Shown here piece by piece: positions 27,030 through 36,232 of a DNA stretch of 64,000 nucleotides (position 1 is the stretch's first letter; every line of letters begins with the position of its first letter). The DNA comes from Thalassovita autumnalis. GTDB lineage: Bacteria > Pseudomonadota > Alphaproteobacteria > Rhodobacterales > Rhodobacteraceae. Made by a program: the position numbers and the translations under genes. The stretch covers positions 1-64,000 of the forward strand of contig NZ_CYSB01000029.1 of assembly GCF_001458255.1 (NCBI RefSeq), read 5' to 3'. The notes beneath the pieces are model-generated. The model was not told the origin of the DNA. It searched no databases and was given only the letters and a program-made list of their open reading frames with translations.

Positions 27030-28347
27030 GGTGCGACGCCAGCAGCGCCCGCAGATCAACACGCGCGCGAAGGCGCGTTGCCAGCAAGGCCAGCCCGCCC
27101 AGTTTGCGCTGCACGTAGAGCACATCCATCGCCACGGGCGGTGGGGTCATCCCCTCCTCCATCAGGGCCAGCCCTTCGGCCTGCAGCTGTTGTGACAGGC
27201 GGGTATCGGCAAAATCAAACGGACCCGGCGCACGCAATGCCGTGAAGACCAACTGCATCATTGCGATCAAGCGCGCGTGGTGGTCAGGGCGCATATCCCC
27301 CGCCAACAGGCCCATTGCGGCTGCGGCCTGCTGCATTTCCGTCCAACACCCGGCCAAGCCTGCCGTCAACAGATCGCGGTACCCCTGCACCACATCAGAT
27401 GCGATGGCGCGGGTGGCACCGAAATCCAGCAACACGATCCGATCCTCCTCAGGCTGATAGAGGAAGTTGGCGAAATTCGGATCACTTTGCATGTCATCGA
27501 GGGTGAAGAGCTCATCAAAAAACAACGCAAAGAGATCCCGCATCACGCCATCCTGCGTGGGCTGAGGCGCGGCCTGCAGATCCTCCACCGGCTGACCCGC
27601 TATATGGGACATCGCCAGGACCTGCCCAGTTGACCAATCGGCATGAAACGCCGGCAGCAGGAACCGCTCCTGCCCCTCCAGATAGCGGGCGAACCGCTGC
27701 AGCTGCGCGCCCTCGCGCAGGTAATCGGTTTCCTCATGCAGTTGCAGGCGCGCAGCCTCCAGATAGGGGGCCAGATCAAAGCCCTTGGGCAAGACCCGCG
27801 CCGCGCGCAACAGCGCCCCGACATTGACCACATCGCTTTCGATGCTTCGCGCCACGCCGGGGTATTGCACCTTCACAGCCAGATCGCGCCCATCCTTCAG
27901 CTGTGCCCGGTGCACCTGCCCGATCGAGGCCGCCGCAATCGGGCGCACGTCAAAACGGGCAAACTGGCGCTGCCAGCCCTGCCCCCAGGCCGCGTTCAGC
28001 ACCTGCTTCAACTGCTGCGGCGGCATCTGATGGGCGTCAGACCGCAGCCGGGACAGGATCGCGGTCAGTTCTGCCGGCAGCAGATCCCCAGCCTCCAGCG
28101 AAATCAGCTGACCAACCTTCATCGCCGCGCCGCGCATCTGCGCCAGCTCCTGCGTCAGACGTTCGATATTGCCGGGGGTCAGCACCAGATCGCGCAGCTG
28201 TGGCCGCGCCCCACCCGCCAGCGCCTTTGCGCCGCCAAGGGCCACGGCGCCCGCAACCTGTGTTGCCAGCCCGCCAAGACGCGCCATGCGATGCAAACGG
28301 CCCGCAGGCACCGCAACGGGACGCGGACGATGGGAGGTATCAGACAT
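26980..28347 (-). CDS. ABC1/AarF (UbiB-like) atypical kinase family protein
   Basis: A 455-residue protein kinase-like fold protein. It has the KxGQ motif (AAMKVGQLISLEAGDLLP), the alanine-rich loop IAAASIGQVHRA that replaces the glycine loop, the lysine in LAVKVQYPG, the catalytic QSDPNFANFLY and the metal-binding LLDFGATRA. UbiB-type members support ubiquinone synthesis through ATPase activity; whether this one does is not certain, since several paralogues exist. No C-terminal membrane helices are clear, unlike E. coli UbiB. The start at 28347 has AGGAG in front. The end overlaps a small plus-strand gene by 50 bases. Confidence 0.88.
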   Translation of the reverse strand: MSDTSHRPRPVAVPAGRLHRMARLGGLATQVAGAVALGGAKALAGGARPQLRDLVLTPGNIERLTQELAQMRGAAMKVGQLISLEAGDLLPAELTAILSRLRSDAHQMPPQQLKQVLNAAWGQGWQRQFARFDVRPIAAASIGQVHRAQLKDGRDLAVKVQYPGVARSIESDVVNVGALLRAARVLPKGFDLAPYLEAARLQLHEETDYLREGAQLQRFARYLEGQERFLLPAFHADWSTGQVLAMSHIAGQPVEDLQAAPQPTQDGVMRDLFALFFDELFTLDDMQSDPNFANFLYQPEEDRIVLLDFGATRAIASDVVQGYRDLLTAGLAGCWTEMQQAAAAMGLLAGDMRPDHHARLIAMMQLVFTALRAPGPFDFADTRLSQQLQAEGLALMEEGMTPPPVAMDVLYVQRKLGGLALLATRLRARVDLRALLASHLRPAGNTSPIRTHRGR

Positions 28348-28442
28348 TCTGCGGCTCCTAGACTTGCGACGCCCTTCGCCAGCTAACGCCGAAAGCCACA
28401 GCGTCAATTCCCTGCGCCGCCCTGACGCAGGTTCCAGACAGC

Positions 28443-28467
28443 AAAAAGCCGCCCCGAGGGGCGGCTT
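28443..28467 (-). terminator. Terminator of the acyl-CoA synthetase gene
   Basis: A 9-bp GC-rich stem (AAGCCGCCC with GGGCGGCTT) closing a 4-base loop, followed by TTTTT on the minus strand, lies about 25 bases past the synthetase stop codon. Confidence 0.88.
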
Positions 28468-28490
28468 GCTTTACTGCAGGGCCTGAGAGG

Positions 28491-30374
28491 TTACTCAGCC
28501 CATTCCCACGGGCGGGTGTAGGCGCCCAGAACGTGGCCAACCTCATCATCATGGACAACGCCGGTGCGCTCGACACGGGCCACCAGACCACGTTTCTTGT
28601 CGTCCAGAACCTCAATCACCTTGGCGTTCAGCTTGGCCTCATCCAGCGCCTTGTTGTAGATGCGGGTGATGGCACGTTTGCGCAGGTCCGGCTTGAATAC
28701 CTTGCCAACAGCGGTTTTCGGCAGCTCGTCCAGCACCTCAACATGTTTCGGGATGGCGGCGCGTTCGTGCACATGCACCTTGGCGTGCGCTAGCAGTTCT
28801 TCACCGGTGACGGATGCGCCCTCAACCAGCTCCACATAGGCACAGGGCAGTTCGCCCGAATGCGCATCCGGCTGACCGATGGCACCGGCCATGGCCACAT
28901 CATGGTGCTGCAGCAGCGCCTCTTCGATCTCCGCTGGATCAATGTTGTGACCACCACGGATGATCAGGTCTTTGGCGCGACCAGTGATCCAGATGTAGTT
29001 TTCTTCATCGATACGGCCCAGATCGCCGGTCCGCAGGTATTTGCCGTGATGATAAAGCTCGGCGTTTTTCTCGGCCTCAGTGTAGGTGTTGCCCGCATAG
29101 ACGCCGGGGTTTGAGACACAGATCTCACCCACCTCGTCAGGACCACATTCCACCGGTTCACCGTTGACCTCTTTGAAGATGCGCACATCGCTATAGGGGA
29201 AGCGGATCCCGACCGAGCCGACCTTCTTGCCACCGGTGGGCGGGTTACAGGACACCAAGCAGGTTGCTTCGGTCAGGCCGTAGCCTTCAACGATGGTCAC
29301 GCCAGAGGTTTCCTCAAACCGTTTGAACAGCTCCAGCGGCAGCGGCGCGGAGCCCGAGAATGAAGTTTTGACCGAGGAGATATCCGCATCCACCGGGCGC
29401 TGCATCATCGCCGAAATGGCGGTGGGCACGGTAATGATGAAGGTGATCTGCCAGCGTTCGATCAGCTTCCAGAAGTTGTCAAAGACGCCATCACCGCGAT
29501 AACCCGCCGGTGTGGGGAAGACCACATGGGTGCCCGCCGAAATGGCCGACATCATGATGACGTGGCAGGCAAAGACGTGGAACATCGGCAGCGGGCAGAT
29601 GACGTTGTCATCATTGGTGAACAAGAGCGTTGCGCCCAGCCACCCATTGTAGACCATGCCGGAATAGCGGTGCTGCGCCACCTTGGGCATACCAGTGGTG
29701 CCGCCGGTGTGGAAATAGGCCGCAACGCGATCCTCGGTGCTGTCGGCAAAGGACAGCGAGGTCGGGTATTTCTTGGCCGTCTTGTTGAAGTCCAGCACAT
29801 CAGCGTGGTGGTTGCCCGGATTCTTCGGGCGGATCAGCGGCACGATCAGCGATTTCGGCGGCGTCAGGTACCGGTTCAGGTCGATTTCCAGAACGGTTGC
29901 AACACCCGGCGCGTGGCGCACGGCCTCCGCGGTTTTCTGGGCCACATCGGTTTTCGGGAAGGCCTTCAGCGTCACCACCACCTTGGCTTTGGTTTCGCGC
30001 AGGATAGCGGCGATCTGTTCCGGCTCCAGCAGCGGGTTGATCGGGTTGATGATCCCTGCAATGGCGCCACCAAAGATCGTCAGCAGTGTTTCGGTACAGT
30101 TGGGCAGGATGCAGGCCACCACATCCTTTTCCCCGATCCCTAGATCCCGGAACATGTTGGCCACCTGACAGGTGCGCGCGTGCAGATCGTTCCAAGTCAG
30201 CGTTTCCGCCTTGTCCTTGGGGCCGCTTAGCAGCTGAAACGTGGTGGCTTTGCCGTTGCCATGGCGATCCTTGGTGCGTGTCAGCAGCTCATAGAAAGTG
30301 ACCGGAACATCGCGGTCCTCCCATGGCATTTCGTTTTCCAAGGCAATTGTATCTTCTACCGAGGCAAAGGCCAT
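28491..30374 (-). CDS. Acyl-CoA synthetase (AMP-forming), long form
   Basis: A 627-residue adenylate-forming enzyme. The P-loop is YFHTGGTTGMPKVAQH, the A5 region is VEGYGLTEATCL, the A7/A8 region is YLRTGDLGRIDEENYIWITGRAKDLIIRGGHNI, and the A10 lysine is in LPKTAVGKVFKPDLR. It activates a carboxylic acid to its CoA ester using ATP. The chain length cannot be judged from these motifs. I placed the start at 30374, seven bases after GGAGG; the ATG at 30380 is too close to that site. It is single, with its own terminator and a likely promoter near 30424-30452. Confidence 0.9.
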   Translation of the reverse strand: MAFASVEDTIALENEMPWEDRDVPVTFYELLTRTKDRHGNGKATTFQLLSGPKDKAETLTWNDLHARTCQVANMFRDLGIGEKDVVACILPNCTETLLTIFGGAIAGIINPINPLLEPEQIAAILRETKAKVVVTLKAFPKTDVAQKTAEAVRHAPGVATVLEIDLNRYLTPPKSLIVPLIRPKNPGNHHADVLDFNKTAKKYPTSLSFADSTEDRVAAYFHTGGTTGMPKVAQHRYSGMVYNGWLGATLLFTNDDNVICPLPMFHVFACHVIMMSAISAGTHVVFPTPAGYRGDGVFDNFWKLIERWQITFIITVPTAISAMMQRPVDADISSVKTSFSGSAPLPLELFKRFEETSGVTIVEGYGLTEATCLVSCNPPTGGKKVGSVGIRFPYSDVRIFKEVNGEPVECGPDEVGEICVSNPGVYAGNTYTEAEKNAELYHHGKYLRTGDLGRIDEENYIWITGRAKDLIIRGGHNIDPAEIEEALLQHHDVAMAGAIGQPDAHSGELPCAYVELVEGASVTGEELLAHAKVHVHERAAIPKHVEVLDELPKTAVGKVFKPDLRKRAITRIYNKALDEAKLNAKVIEVLDDKKRGLVARVERTGVVHDDEVGHVLGAYTRPWEWAE

Positions 30375-30423
30375 CAGCATTCCTCCCAAAGTATCTCCCG
30401 TTTCGGACCCCAGATGGGCCAGT

Positions 30424-30452
30424 ATTTAACGAAGCGGTTTTGTCCCTCGCAA
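30424..30452 (-). promoter_or_regulatory. Candidate promoter of the acyl-CoA synthetase gene
   Basis: On the minus strand TTGCGA and TTAAAT are separated by exactly 17 bases, with the start of transcription expected about 45 bases before the ATG at 30374. Confidence 0.4.
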
Positions 30453-30801
30453 CAATGTGGAAGGGAAATTGTGCTGATACAAGGTTTCATTCGGACAGGG
30501 GCGCAACGTCAAAGAGAAGTTCGACCGGGGCAATCACACGCGGGGCGGGAAGTTTCCCAAAGGTCATGCCGCCTAAACAAGGCTTTCTACGGGATCAGTC
30601 CCGGGTGCAGCCCCCCACGTTGGGGATCCGCGTGGCCTGTCACCGGCGCGCACCTGCAGGAGTGGAAGAGGAAGACCGATGCGAGTGTCCCGGCCCTCCT
30701 CTTCCGTCCCGTGGTGGGTGCGCCGCTTATGCACCCATCTCTGGCACCGGTTCACGGGGAAGAATCTTGCGTCTGCATCACATTGCGCGCAGGCTGACCG
30801 C

Positions 30802-30834
30802 AAAAGAAAACCGGCCGGGGTTTGCCCGACCGGT
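30802..30834 (-). terminator. Terminator of the ABC exporter gene
   Basis: A GC-rich imperfect stem of about 10 pairs (ACCGG-CGGG with CCCG-CCGGT) followed by TTTTCTTTT on the minus strand lies about 30 bases past the ABC-gene stop. Confidence 0.82.
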
Positions 30835-30861
30835 GTCCTAACTCAGCATATTCAGTTCCGC

Positions 30862-32655
30862 TCAGGCCGCTTCAAAGCCTTCGGTGAACTGCAGCTTGGC
30901 CAGCTGGGCATAGAGCCCACCTTCGGCAACCAGCTGATCATGGGTACCCTGCGCCACAATGCGGCCTTCGTCCATCACCACAATCCGGTCGGCCTTTTTC
31001 ACGGTGGCCAGACGGTGCGCCACGATCAGGGTTGTGCGGGTCTTGGACAGTTCATCCACAGCGCCCTGCACCGCGCGTTCGCTGGCCGCATCAAGCGCAG
31101 ATGTGGCCTCATCCAGCAGCAGTACCGGGGCATCGCGCAGAATGGCCCGCGCAATGGCAATCCGCTGTTTCTGGCCGCCTGACAGCATGACACCGCGTTC
31201 GCCCACTTCGCTGGCGTAGCCATCCGGCAGTTTCATGATGAAATCATGCGCAGCGGCGGCTTTGGCGGCGGCCTCAACCTCGGCATCGCTGGCCTCAGGC
31301 CGGCCAAACCGGATGTTTTCCATCGCGCTTGAGGCAAAGATCACCGGATCCTGCGGCACCAGCGCCAGGTGTTTGCGGAAGGCATCACGCGCCATATCTT
31401 TCAGATCCACACCATCCAGCAGGATCCGTCCCTCCTGCGGGTCATAGAACCGCAGAATGGTCTGAATGATGGTGGTTTTGCCCGCGCCAGAGGGGCCGAC
31501 AAAGGCCACCGTTTCACCGGGCTGGATTTGCAGATCCACCTGATCCAGCGCCGACACATCAGGCCGGGTCGGATAGCGGAAGCTGACGTTTTCAAACTGG
31601 ATCTGACCAGTGACCTCAGCAGGCACGGCCTTGGGGGCTTCGGGATCGGCGACGCTGTCTTCCGCGTTCAGCAACTCGACCAGTCGCTCGGTCGCCCCGG
31701 CGGCCCGCTGCAGCTCGCCCCAGATCTCTGACAAGGCCCCGACGGAGCCTGCAACCATCACCGAATAGATCACGAACTGCACCAAGGCGCCGGCGCTCAT
31801 CGTGCCGCTGCGCACGTCATTTGCACCGATCCACAACACGCCAACCACGCCCGAGAAGACAAGGAAGATCACGATCACCGTCATCAGCGCCCGCGTTGTG
31901 ATCCGCCGCTTGGCCGAACCAAAGCTCGCCTCGGTCACATCCGAGAAGTCACGGCGCACGGCCATCTCATTGGTGAAGGCCTGCACGGTCTGAACGCTTT
32001 GCAATGCCTCTGACGCGCTACCGGAACTGGCGGCGATCCAATCCTGGTTTTCCCGGCTCAGCACCCGCAGCTTGCGGCCCAGCACCAGAATAGGCACCAC
32101 CACCATCGGCACGATCAACAGGACCAACCCCGTCAGCTTGGCCGAGGTGAACAGCATCAGCACCAGCCCGCCAAGGAAGATCAGCACATTGCGCAGCGCG
32201 ATTGAGATTGACGAGCCGATCACAGACAGGATCAGCGTGGTGTCGGTGGTGATCCGGCTCAGCACTTCACCGGTCATTATGTTTTCAAAGAACGCCGGGG
32301 ACATGCCGACAACTCGGTCGAATACCGCCTTGCGAATATCGGCCACCACCCGTTCCCCCAGCCGGGTCACCAGCATGTAACGCAGACCGGTGCCCACCGC
32401 CAACAAGCCAGCAATCGCCATGGCCGCGGTGAAGTAGAGGTCCAGAATACCGCCATCTTCGGCGTTGAAATTATCGACCACCCGGCGCACGGCCAAGGGC
32501 AGCATCAAGGACACACTGGCCGTCAGAACCAGCGCCAAGCCCGCCAGGGCAGCCAGCCCGCGGTATGGCCTCAGAAAAGGCCAAAGCTCGCGCAGGGCGC
32601 CAACCTGTTTGGATTTTTCGCGGTCCTCATCCGATGAGATCGGGGCACGGGCCAT
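30862..32655 (-). CDS. ABC transporter, fused permease and ATP-binding protein (MsbA/LmrA type)
   Basis: A 597-residue half-transporter. Residues about 15-310 hold six membrane helices of the exporter type (ABC_membrane). The ATPase domain shows Walker A GPSGAGKTT, the Q loop LVPQDPVIF, the signature LSGGQKQR, Walker B LLLDEATSALD and the H-loop AHRL. It should act as a homodimer and export a lipid, peptide or drug. The ATG at 32655 is preceded by AAGGAAGGA. It stands alone with its own terminator. The exported compound cannot be told. Confidence 0.93.
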   Translation of the reverse strand: MARAPISSDEDREKSKQVGALRELWPFLRPYRGLAALAGLALVLTASVSLMLPLAVRRVVDNFNAEDGGILDLYFTAAMAIAGLLAVGTGLRYMLVTRLGERVVADIRKAVFDRVVGMSPAFFENIMTGEVLSRITTDTTLILSVIGSSISIALRNVLIFLGGLVLMLFTSAKLTGLVLLIVPMVVVPILVLGRKLRVLSRENQDWIAASSGSASEALQSVQTVQAFTNEMAVRRDFSDVTEASFGSAKRRITTRALMTVIVIFLVFSGVVGVLWIGANDVRSGTMSAGALVQFVIYSVMVAGSVGALSEIWGELQRAAGATERLVELLNAEDSVADPEAPKAVPAEVTGQIQFENVSFRYPTRPDVSALDQVDLQIQPGETVAFVGPSGAGKTTIIQTILRFYDPQEGRILLDGVDLKDMARDAFRKHLALVPQDPVIFASSAMENIRFGRPEASDAEVEAAAKAAAAHDFIMKLPDGYASEVGERGVMLSGGQKQRIAIARAILRDAPVLLLDEATSALDAASERAVQGAVDELSKTRTTLIVAHRLATVKKADRIVVMDEGRIVAQGTHDQLVAEGGLYAQLAKLQFTEGFEAA

Positions 32656-32863
32656 GCACTGTCCTTCCTTCGCTTTGCGCAGCGGGTTTATGCGAGGACA
32701 CGCGCCCCGGCAAGCGTGGCGCGCCCCGTGATGGGTGCGGTGTATCGCCTCCGTGACGGTAAATCGACGCGGCAGACAAGTCGAGCGCCGTAATTTTTGT
32801 TGACTCACATCTCTTCAGCCGACAAATAACACACAATTAATACGTTACGCAGGAGATATTACC

Positions 32864-33337
32864 GTGATTGACAGCACCGACCGCAAAATCTGCGACATCC
32901 TGCAACAGAACGCCCGCACCTCCTCCACCGATGTGGCGGCGATGGTTGGCCTGTCGGTCTCGGCCACAAACGAACGGATCCGGCGATTGAGTGACAGTGG
33001 CACCATCACCGGCTGGCATGCCACGCTGCGCCCGGATCGCTTTGACGCGGCGCTTTGTGCCTTTGTGCTGATCGACATGTCTTATGAAGGTGAGGCCGAA
33101 GCGGTCGCGGCCCTCAGCCAGCGCGATGAGGTGCAGGAGCTGCATCACATCTCCGGCCCGCACTCCTATCTGATGAAACTGCGGGTGGCAGACACCGCGG
33201 CGCTGCAGGCCTTTCTGAGCGAAGCGGTCAAACCCCTGCCCGCCATCACCCGCACCGAAACCGTCATCACCCTGGGGTCACCCAAGGAAACGCCGGCGAT
33301 TGCAATCCCGGCCGGTATTGGGGGCGCAGATGTTTGA
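32864..33337 (+). CDS. Lrp/AsnC family transcriptional regulator
   Basis: A 157-residue regulator. Residues 1-55 are the winged helix-turn-helix (TDRKICDILQQNARTSSTDVAAMVGLSVSATNERIRRL), and residues about 65-140 the RAM ligand-binding domain (CAFVLIDMSYEGEAEAVAALSQ, VQELHHISGPHSYLMKLRV). The start is GTG after AGGAGAT. It overlaps the lysE-type gene by 8 bases. Lrp-type regulators next to LysE exporters usually sense amino acids, so control of that exporter is likely. A TTGACT element lies about 65 bases upstream. Confidence 0.92.
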   Translation: MIDSTDRKICDILQQNARTSSTDVAAMVGLSVSATNERIRRLSDSGTITGWHATLRPDRFDAALCAFVLIDMSYEGEAEAVAALSQRDEVQELHHISGPHSYLMKLRVADTAALQAFLSEAVKPLPAITRTETVITLGSPKETPAIAIPAGIGGADV

Positions 33338-33956
33338 GGTTTTCCTGAAAGGGCTGGCTGTGGGCTTTGCCATCGCGGTGCCGGTCGGCCCCATTGGGCT
33401 TCTGTGCATTCGCCGCTCCATGACCGAAGGGCGCGCGGCGGGGTTTGCCACGGGCCTTGGCGCGGCGGCGGCAGATGGCACCTATGGGTTTCTGGTTGCG
33501 GCAGGGGTCGCCGCCAGTGGCCTGCTGCTGAGTTACACGACCGAAATGCAGCTGTTTGGCGGTTTGCTGATCGCGGTGCTGGGCGTGCTGAGTGCGCGGG
33601 CCTTCTTTCAGCCGCGTCCTGAGGCTGCGGACATGGCCCCTAGCAGAAACATCGCCAGCGCCTTTGGCACCACCTATCTGCTGACCCTATCGAACCCGAT
33701 GACGATCATTGCCTTCACCGGCATGATTGCCGGCCTTGGCGCGGCGGCAGGCACCGGGGGGCAGGCGGCCTATGTTTTGGTCCTGGGGGTGTTTCTTGGT
33801 TCCGCGCTGTGGTGGTTGATCCTGGTGCAGCTGGCGCTTTGGGCGCGCAAACGGCTCACAGGCAACGCGCTGAAATGGCTGGACCTTCTGGCGGGCAGCG
33901 TCTTGATCCTCTGGGGGCTGCAACTGGCCCTGACCGCAGGCAGCGGAACACATTAA
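33330..33956 (+). CDS. LysE/RhtB family amino acid exporter
   Basis: A 208-residue membrane protein with five to six helices. The start FLKGLAVGFAIAVPVGPIGLLCIRRSM carries the conserved LysE glycine-proline element, and YLLTLSNPMTIIAFTGMIAG the second signature asparagine-proline. It should export an amino acid or derivative. The ATG at 33330 lies inside the end of the Lrp-type gene (GGGGGCG upstream), so translation is coupled. Confidence 0.9.
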   Translation: MFEVFLKGLAVGFAIAVPVGPIGLLCIRRSMTEGRAAGFATGLGAAAADGTYGFLVAAGVAASGLLLSYTTEMQLFGGLLIAVLGVLSARAFFQPRPEAADMAPSRNIASAFGTTYLLTLSNPMTIIAFTGMIAGLGAAAGTGGQAAYVLVLGVFLGSALWWLILVQLALWARKRLTGNALKWLDLLAGSVLILWGLQLALTAGSGTH

Positions 33957-33997
33957 CGGCCTCAGTAGATCGCAAGGGCATCACTGTCAGGGGAGTT

Positions 33998-34071
33998 TGG
34001 AGCGGGTAGCGGGAATCGAACCCGCACCTTAAGCTTGGAAGGCTCTTATGATACCATTTCACCATACCCGC
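33998..34071 (-). tRNA. tRNA-Gly (anticodon TCC)
   Basis: A full cloverleaf on the minus strand: acceptor GCGGGTA with TACCCGC, anticodon stem AGAGC/GCTTA-type with loop CTTCCAA (anticodon TCC, codons GGA and GGG), and T stem GCGGG/CCCGC with loop TTCGATT. Discriminator T and encoded CCA follow. Confidence 0.96.
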
Positions 34072-34157
34072 TCAGAGTAGGCGAGGGTTTAGGAAATGCA
34101 CCGGGGGAGGTCAAGCAGAAAGCGGCACACCCCGGACGTTCCACTGCCTCACCCATG

Positions 34158-34185
34158 AAAAACGGGGCCTCGTGGGCCCCGTTTT
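34158..34185 (-). terminator. Terminator of the bioMNY operon
   Basis: An 11-bp stem (AAAACGGGGCC with GGCCCCGTTTT) and a 5-base loop lie about 20 bases after the bioY stop and end in TTTTT on the minus strand. Confidence 0.9.
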
Positions 34186-34206
34186 CAATCGCTTATTTGG
34201 CGCGTA

Positions 34207-34746
34207 TTAGCCTGCAACCAAACCCGGGCGCGCCTTGCGCAGGCCCTGGGTGATCAGACCCGCCAGGACACATTTGATCAGGTCGCCGGGCACAAACGGC
34301 CCCATCGACAGGGTCAGCCCCATCAGCGTGGCGTCCAGCTTAAGGTACATGCCGATGATGCCGATCGGGTAGAGCACCAGAATGCCCCCAATGGCCGAGG
34401 CGATGGCCGGTGCGATCCAGCCGCCTTTGCCCGCCCACATCTCAGCCAGCAGGCCAGTCACGTAAGCCGCCACAACCCAGCCAAACAGGAAACCAGCGGT
34501 CACACCGCTGAACACGCCCAGACCACCGCGGCCGCCCGCCAGCAGCGGCAGGCCCAGCGCCACCAGACCCAGGAACAGGATCACGGCCAATGCGCCGCGT
34601 TTTGCCCCCAAAACAGTGCCCGCCAGCATGATGCCCAGGCTCTGACCGGTGATCGGTACGCCCAGCGGCAGGGTAAATTTCGGGATCAGCCCCAGTGCTG
34701 CGATCAGCGCAGCGAACAATGCGATTTGAGTGAGATTGCGTTCCAT
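34207..34746 (-). CDS. bioY: Biotin transporter substrate-binding subunit BioY
   Basis: A 179-residue membrane protein with about six helices. KFTLPLGVPITGQSLGIMLAGTVLGAKRG is the BioY signature, and GRGGLGVFSGVTAGFLFGW and YPIGIIGMYLKL follow as in the family. It captures biotin with high affinity and works with the BioMN energy-coupling module. The start at 34746 has GGAAGGA upstream; the frame continues 60 bases back into the end of bioN. The gene lies 46 bases after bioN. Confidence 0.95.
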   Translation of the reverse strand: MERNLTQIALFAALIAALGLIPKFTLPLGVPITGQSLGIMLAGTVLGAKRGALAVILFLGLVALGLPLLAGGRGGLGVFSGVTAGFLFGWVVAAYVTGLLAEMWAGKGGWIAPAIASAIGGILVLYPIGIIGMYLKLDATLMGLTLSMGPFVPGDLIKCVLAGLITQGLRKARPGLVAG

Positions 34747-34792
34747 ATGTCCTTCCCCCAACTCCGTAGTTTTACTGTATTCGCAGAGGTGT

Positions 34793-35392
34793 TTATTCCA
34801 CACCACCCCGTGCCTTCAACGCCTCAGCGACCTGTTCTGCATCATCAAGAGCTAACAGCGCGAAAGGTAACAGTAATTTCCAACTGAATTTCTTGGTACT
34901 GCGGGCGCGCCAGGCTTCGATCAAGGTGCCGCCCTTACGGGTCAGTTCCGGGATGAAACGTATCACGAGGGTCACCGACAAGGCAATGCGGCGTCGGATC
35001 TTGGCACCGATAAACAGCCGCGCCATCAGGCGCTCCATCACATCCAGCATATCCTCCAGCGCGGTGGTCAGCGTCACCAGATTGGCCGCCGCCACCGCCG
35101 TGGCCAGCCGCATACACACCAACAGCCCTGCCTCAACATCGCGGGTCAGCACATGGTAAGTCATAATGATCAGCGACACCCAAAACACCGGCCGGATCAG
35201 CCGCAGCCCCTGCCGGGCAAAGCGCCGCCCTGCCACCAGATAGGCGCAGGCCACAGCTCCCATGACCAGCAGCGCGGCGACGCTCTGCTCAAGGTAGAAG
35301 ACTGCGACGGTAAACAGGCACAGGCCCAGCAGCTTCCTGCCCGCGGGCCATGAATGGTAAGGCGTGCGGACCTCAGAGGTCAGCGAAATCAT
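34793..35392 (-). CDS. bioN: Energy-coupling factor transmembrane protein BioN
   Basis: A 199-residue EcfT-type protein. Several helices are followed by cytoplasmic coupling helices with two Ala-Arg motifs, EAWRARST and EALKARGG, which contact the ATPase. It links ATP hydrolysis by BioM to biotin uptake through BioY. It overlaps the bioM end by 20 bases, so the two are tightly coupled. Its length is typical for the short BioN forms. Confidence 0.92.
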   Translation of the reverse strand: MISLTSEVRTPYHSWPAGRKLLGLCLFTVAVFYLEQSVAALLVMGAVACAYLVAGRRFARQGLRLIRPVFWVSLIIMTYHVLTRDVEAGLLVCMRLATAVAAANLVTLTTALEDMLDVMERLMARLFIGAKIRRRIALSVTLVIRFIPELTRKGGTLIEAWRARSTKKFSWKLLLPFALLALDDAEQVAEALKARGGVE

Positions 35393-36155
35393 CGCTGCTA
35401 CCCTGCCCTTTCATCGCCGCCACATAGGCCGCGATCACCTCTTTGGCGGGGCCGTCCCGTTCAATGCGCCCCTGTTCGACCCAAAGCACCCGATCATAAT
35501 CGGCCAGCGCGTCCAGATCATGGCTGATGTGGATCAACGCCGGGCTGACCCCATCCAGATAGCGGGTCAGCGACAGGGTGGTGGGCAGGTCGAGACCGGC
35601 AAAAGGTTCATCCAGCACGATCACACCGGGGTTCATGGCCAGCACGGCCATCAGACAGACCAGATGGCGCTGCCCCTGGCTGAGCGTCTGGATCGAGCGG
35701 TCATACCAATCGGGACGTTTGAACTTTTCCAGCGTGACGCGTGCCTTGGCCTGGGCGTCATCCTTGGGCATGCCCTGTGCCACCAGACCAAAGGTCAGCT
35801 CCTCGCCGACGGTGGGGAAAATGATCTGATGATCGGGGTTCTGAAACAAAATGCCAACGGTGCGCAGCGCCTGCAGGCGCTCTTTGGCCACCGCAACGCC
35901 GTTCACGGTGACGGTTCCCTCATCTGCAGGCGCCAGCCCCGCGATCAGACGCGCCAGTTGCGATTTGCCAGAGCCATTGCGCCCGATCACCCCGATGCGA
36001 TGTTCCCGCAGAGACAGGTTCAGACCATTAAAAATCTCAACACCATCACGCAGATAGCGCAGATCTGTGATCTCCACTTTGCAGGCAGGGTTCAGCGTTT
36101 CAACCTGCGATGCGGCGCTTTGGCCAGGGGTGTTGCCGTCTTCGTGGCTGTGCAT
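35373..36155 (-). CDS. bioM: Energy-coupling factor ATP-binding protein BioM
   Basis: A 260-residue ABC ATPase. Walker A is GRNGSGKS (residues 58-65), the Q loop is ILFQNPDHQIIFPTVGEE (typical of ECF and cobalt-type ATPases), the signature is LSQGQ and Walker B is VIVLDEPFAGLD. It drives biotin transport with BioN and BioY. The ATG at 36155 follows GGAGG by seven bases; a long upstream in-frame extension has no signals. It leads the operon. Confidence 0.93.
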   Translation of the reverse strand: MHSHEDGNTPGQSAASQVETLNPACKVEITDLRYLRDGVEIFNGLNLSLREHRIGVIGRNGSGKSQLARLIAGLAPADEGTVTVNGVAVAKERLQALRTVGILFQNPDHQIIFPTVGEELTFGLVAQGMPKDDAQAKARVTLEKFKRPDWYDRSIQTLSQGQRHLVCLMAVLAMNPGVIVLDEPFAGLDLPTTLSLTRYLDGVSPALIHISHDLDALADYDRVLWVEQGRIERDGPAKEVIAAYVAAMKGQGSSDDFADL

Positions 36156-36218
36156 CAGGCGTCCTCCGTTCGGGCAGGAAGTACAAGGAGAATCAGGGCC
36201 ATGGCAAGGTGCTGCGTT

Positions 36219-36232
36219 TTTTTTCGAAAAAA
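36219..36232. promoter_or_regulatory. AT-rich palindrome upstream of bioM
   Basis: TTTTTTCGAAAAAA is a perfect 14-bp palindrome about 65 bases before bioM. No TTATxxATAA-type BioR box is seen in this 267-base gap. A hairpin, CCTACC/GGTAGG (36354-36371), lies nearer the end of the upstream SRAP gene. A role in biotin control is only a guess. Confidence 0.3.

Larger units (their letters stand above)
30375..30861. other. 487-base gap between synthetase and ABC genes, no gene recognised
   Basis: Apart from a promoter candidate (30424-30452) and the ABC-gene terminator (30802-30834) I see no gene. It contains a 9-bp inverted repeat, GGAAGAGGA with TCCTCTTCC (about 30664-30708), and short hairpins. 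Open frames up to about 76 codons exist but lack ribosome sites and look random. A small RNA cannot be excluded. Confidence 0.5.

Noticed and set aside
30573-30803. 76-codon open frame in the long gap
   Set aside because: No ribosome site, no motif, and it covers a hairpin-rich area.
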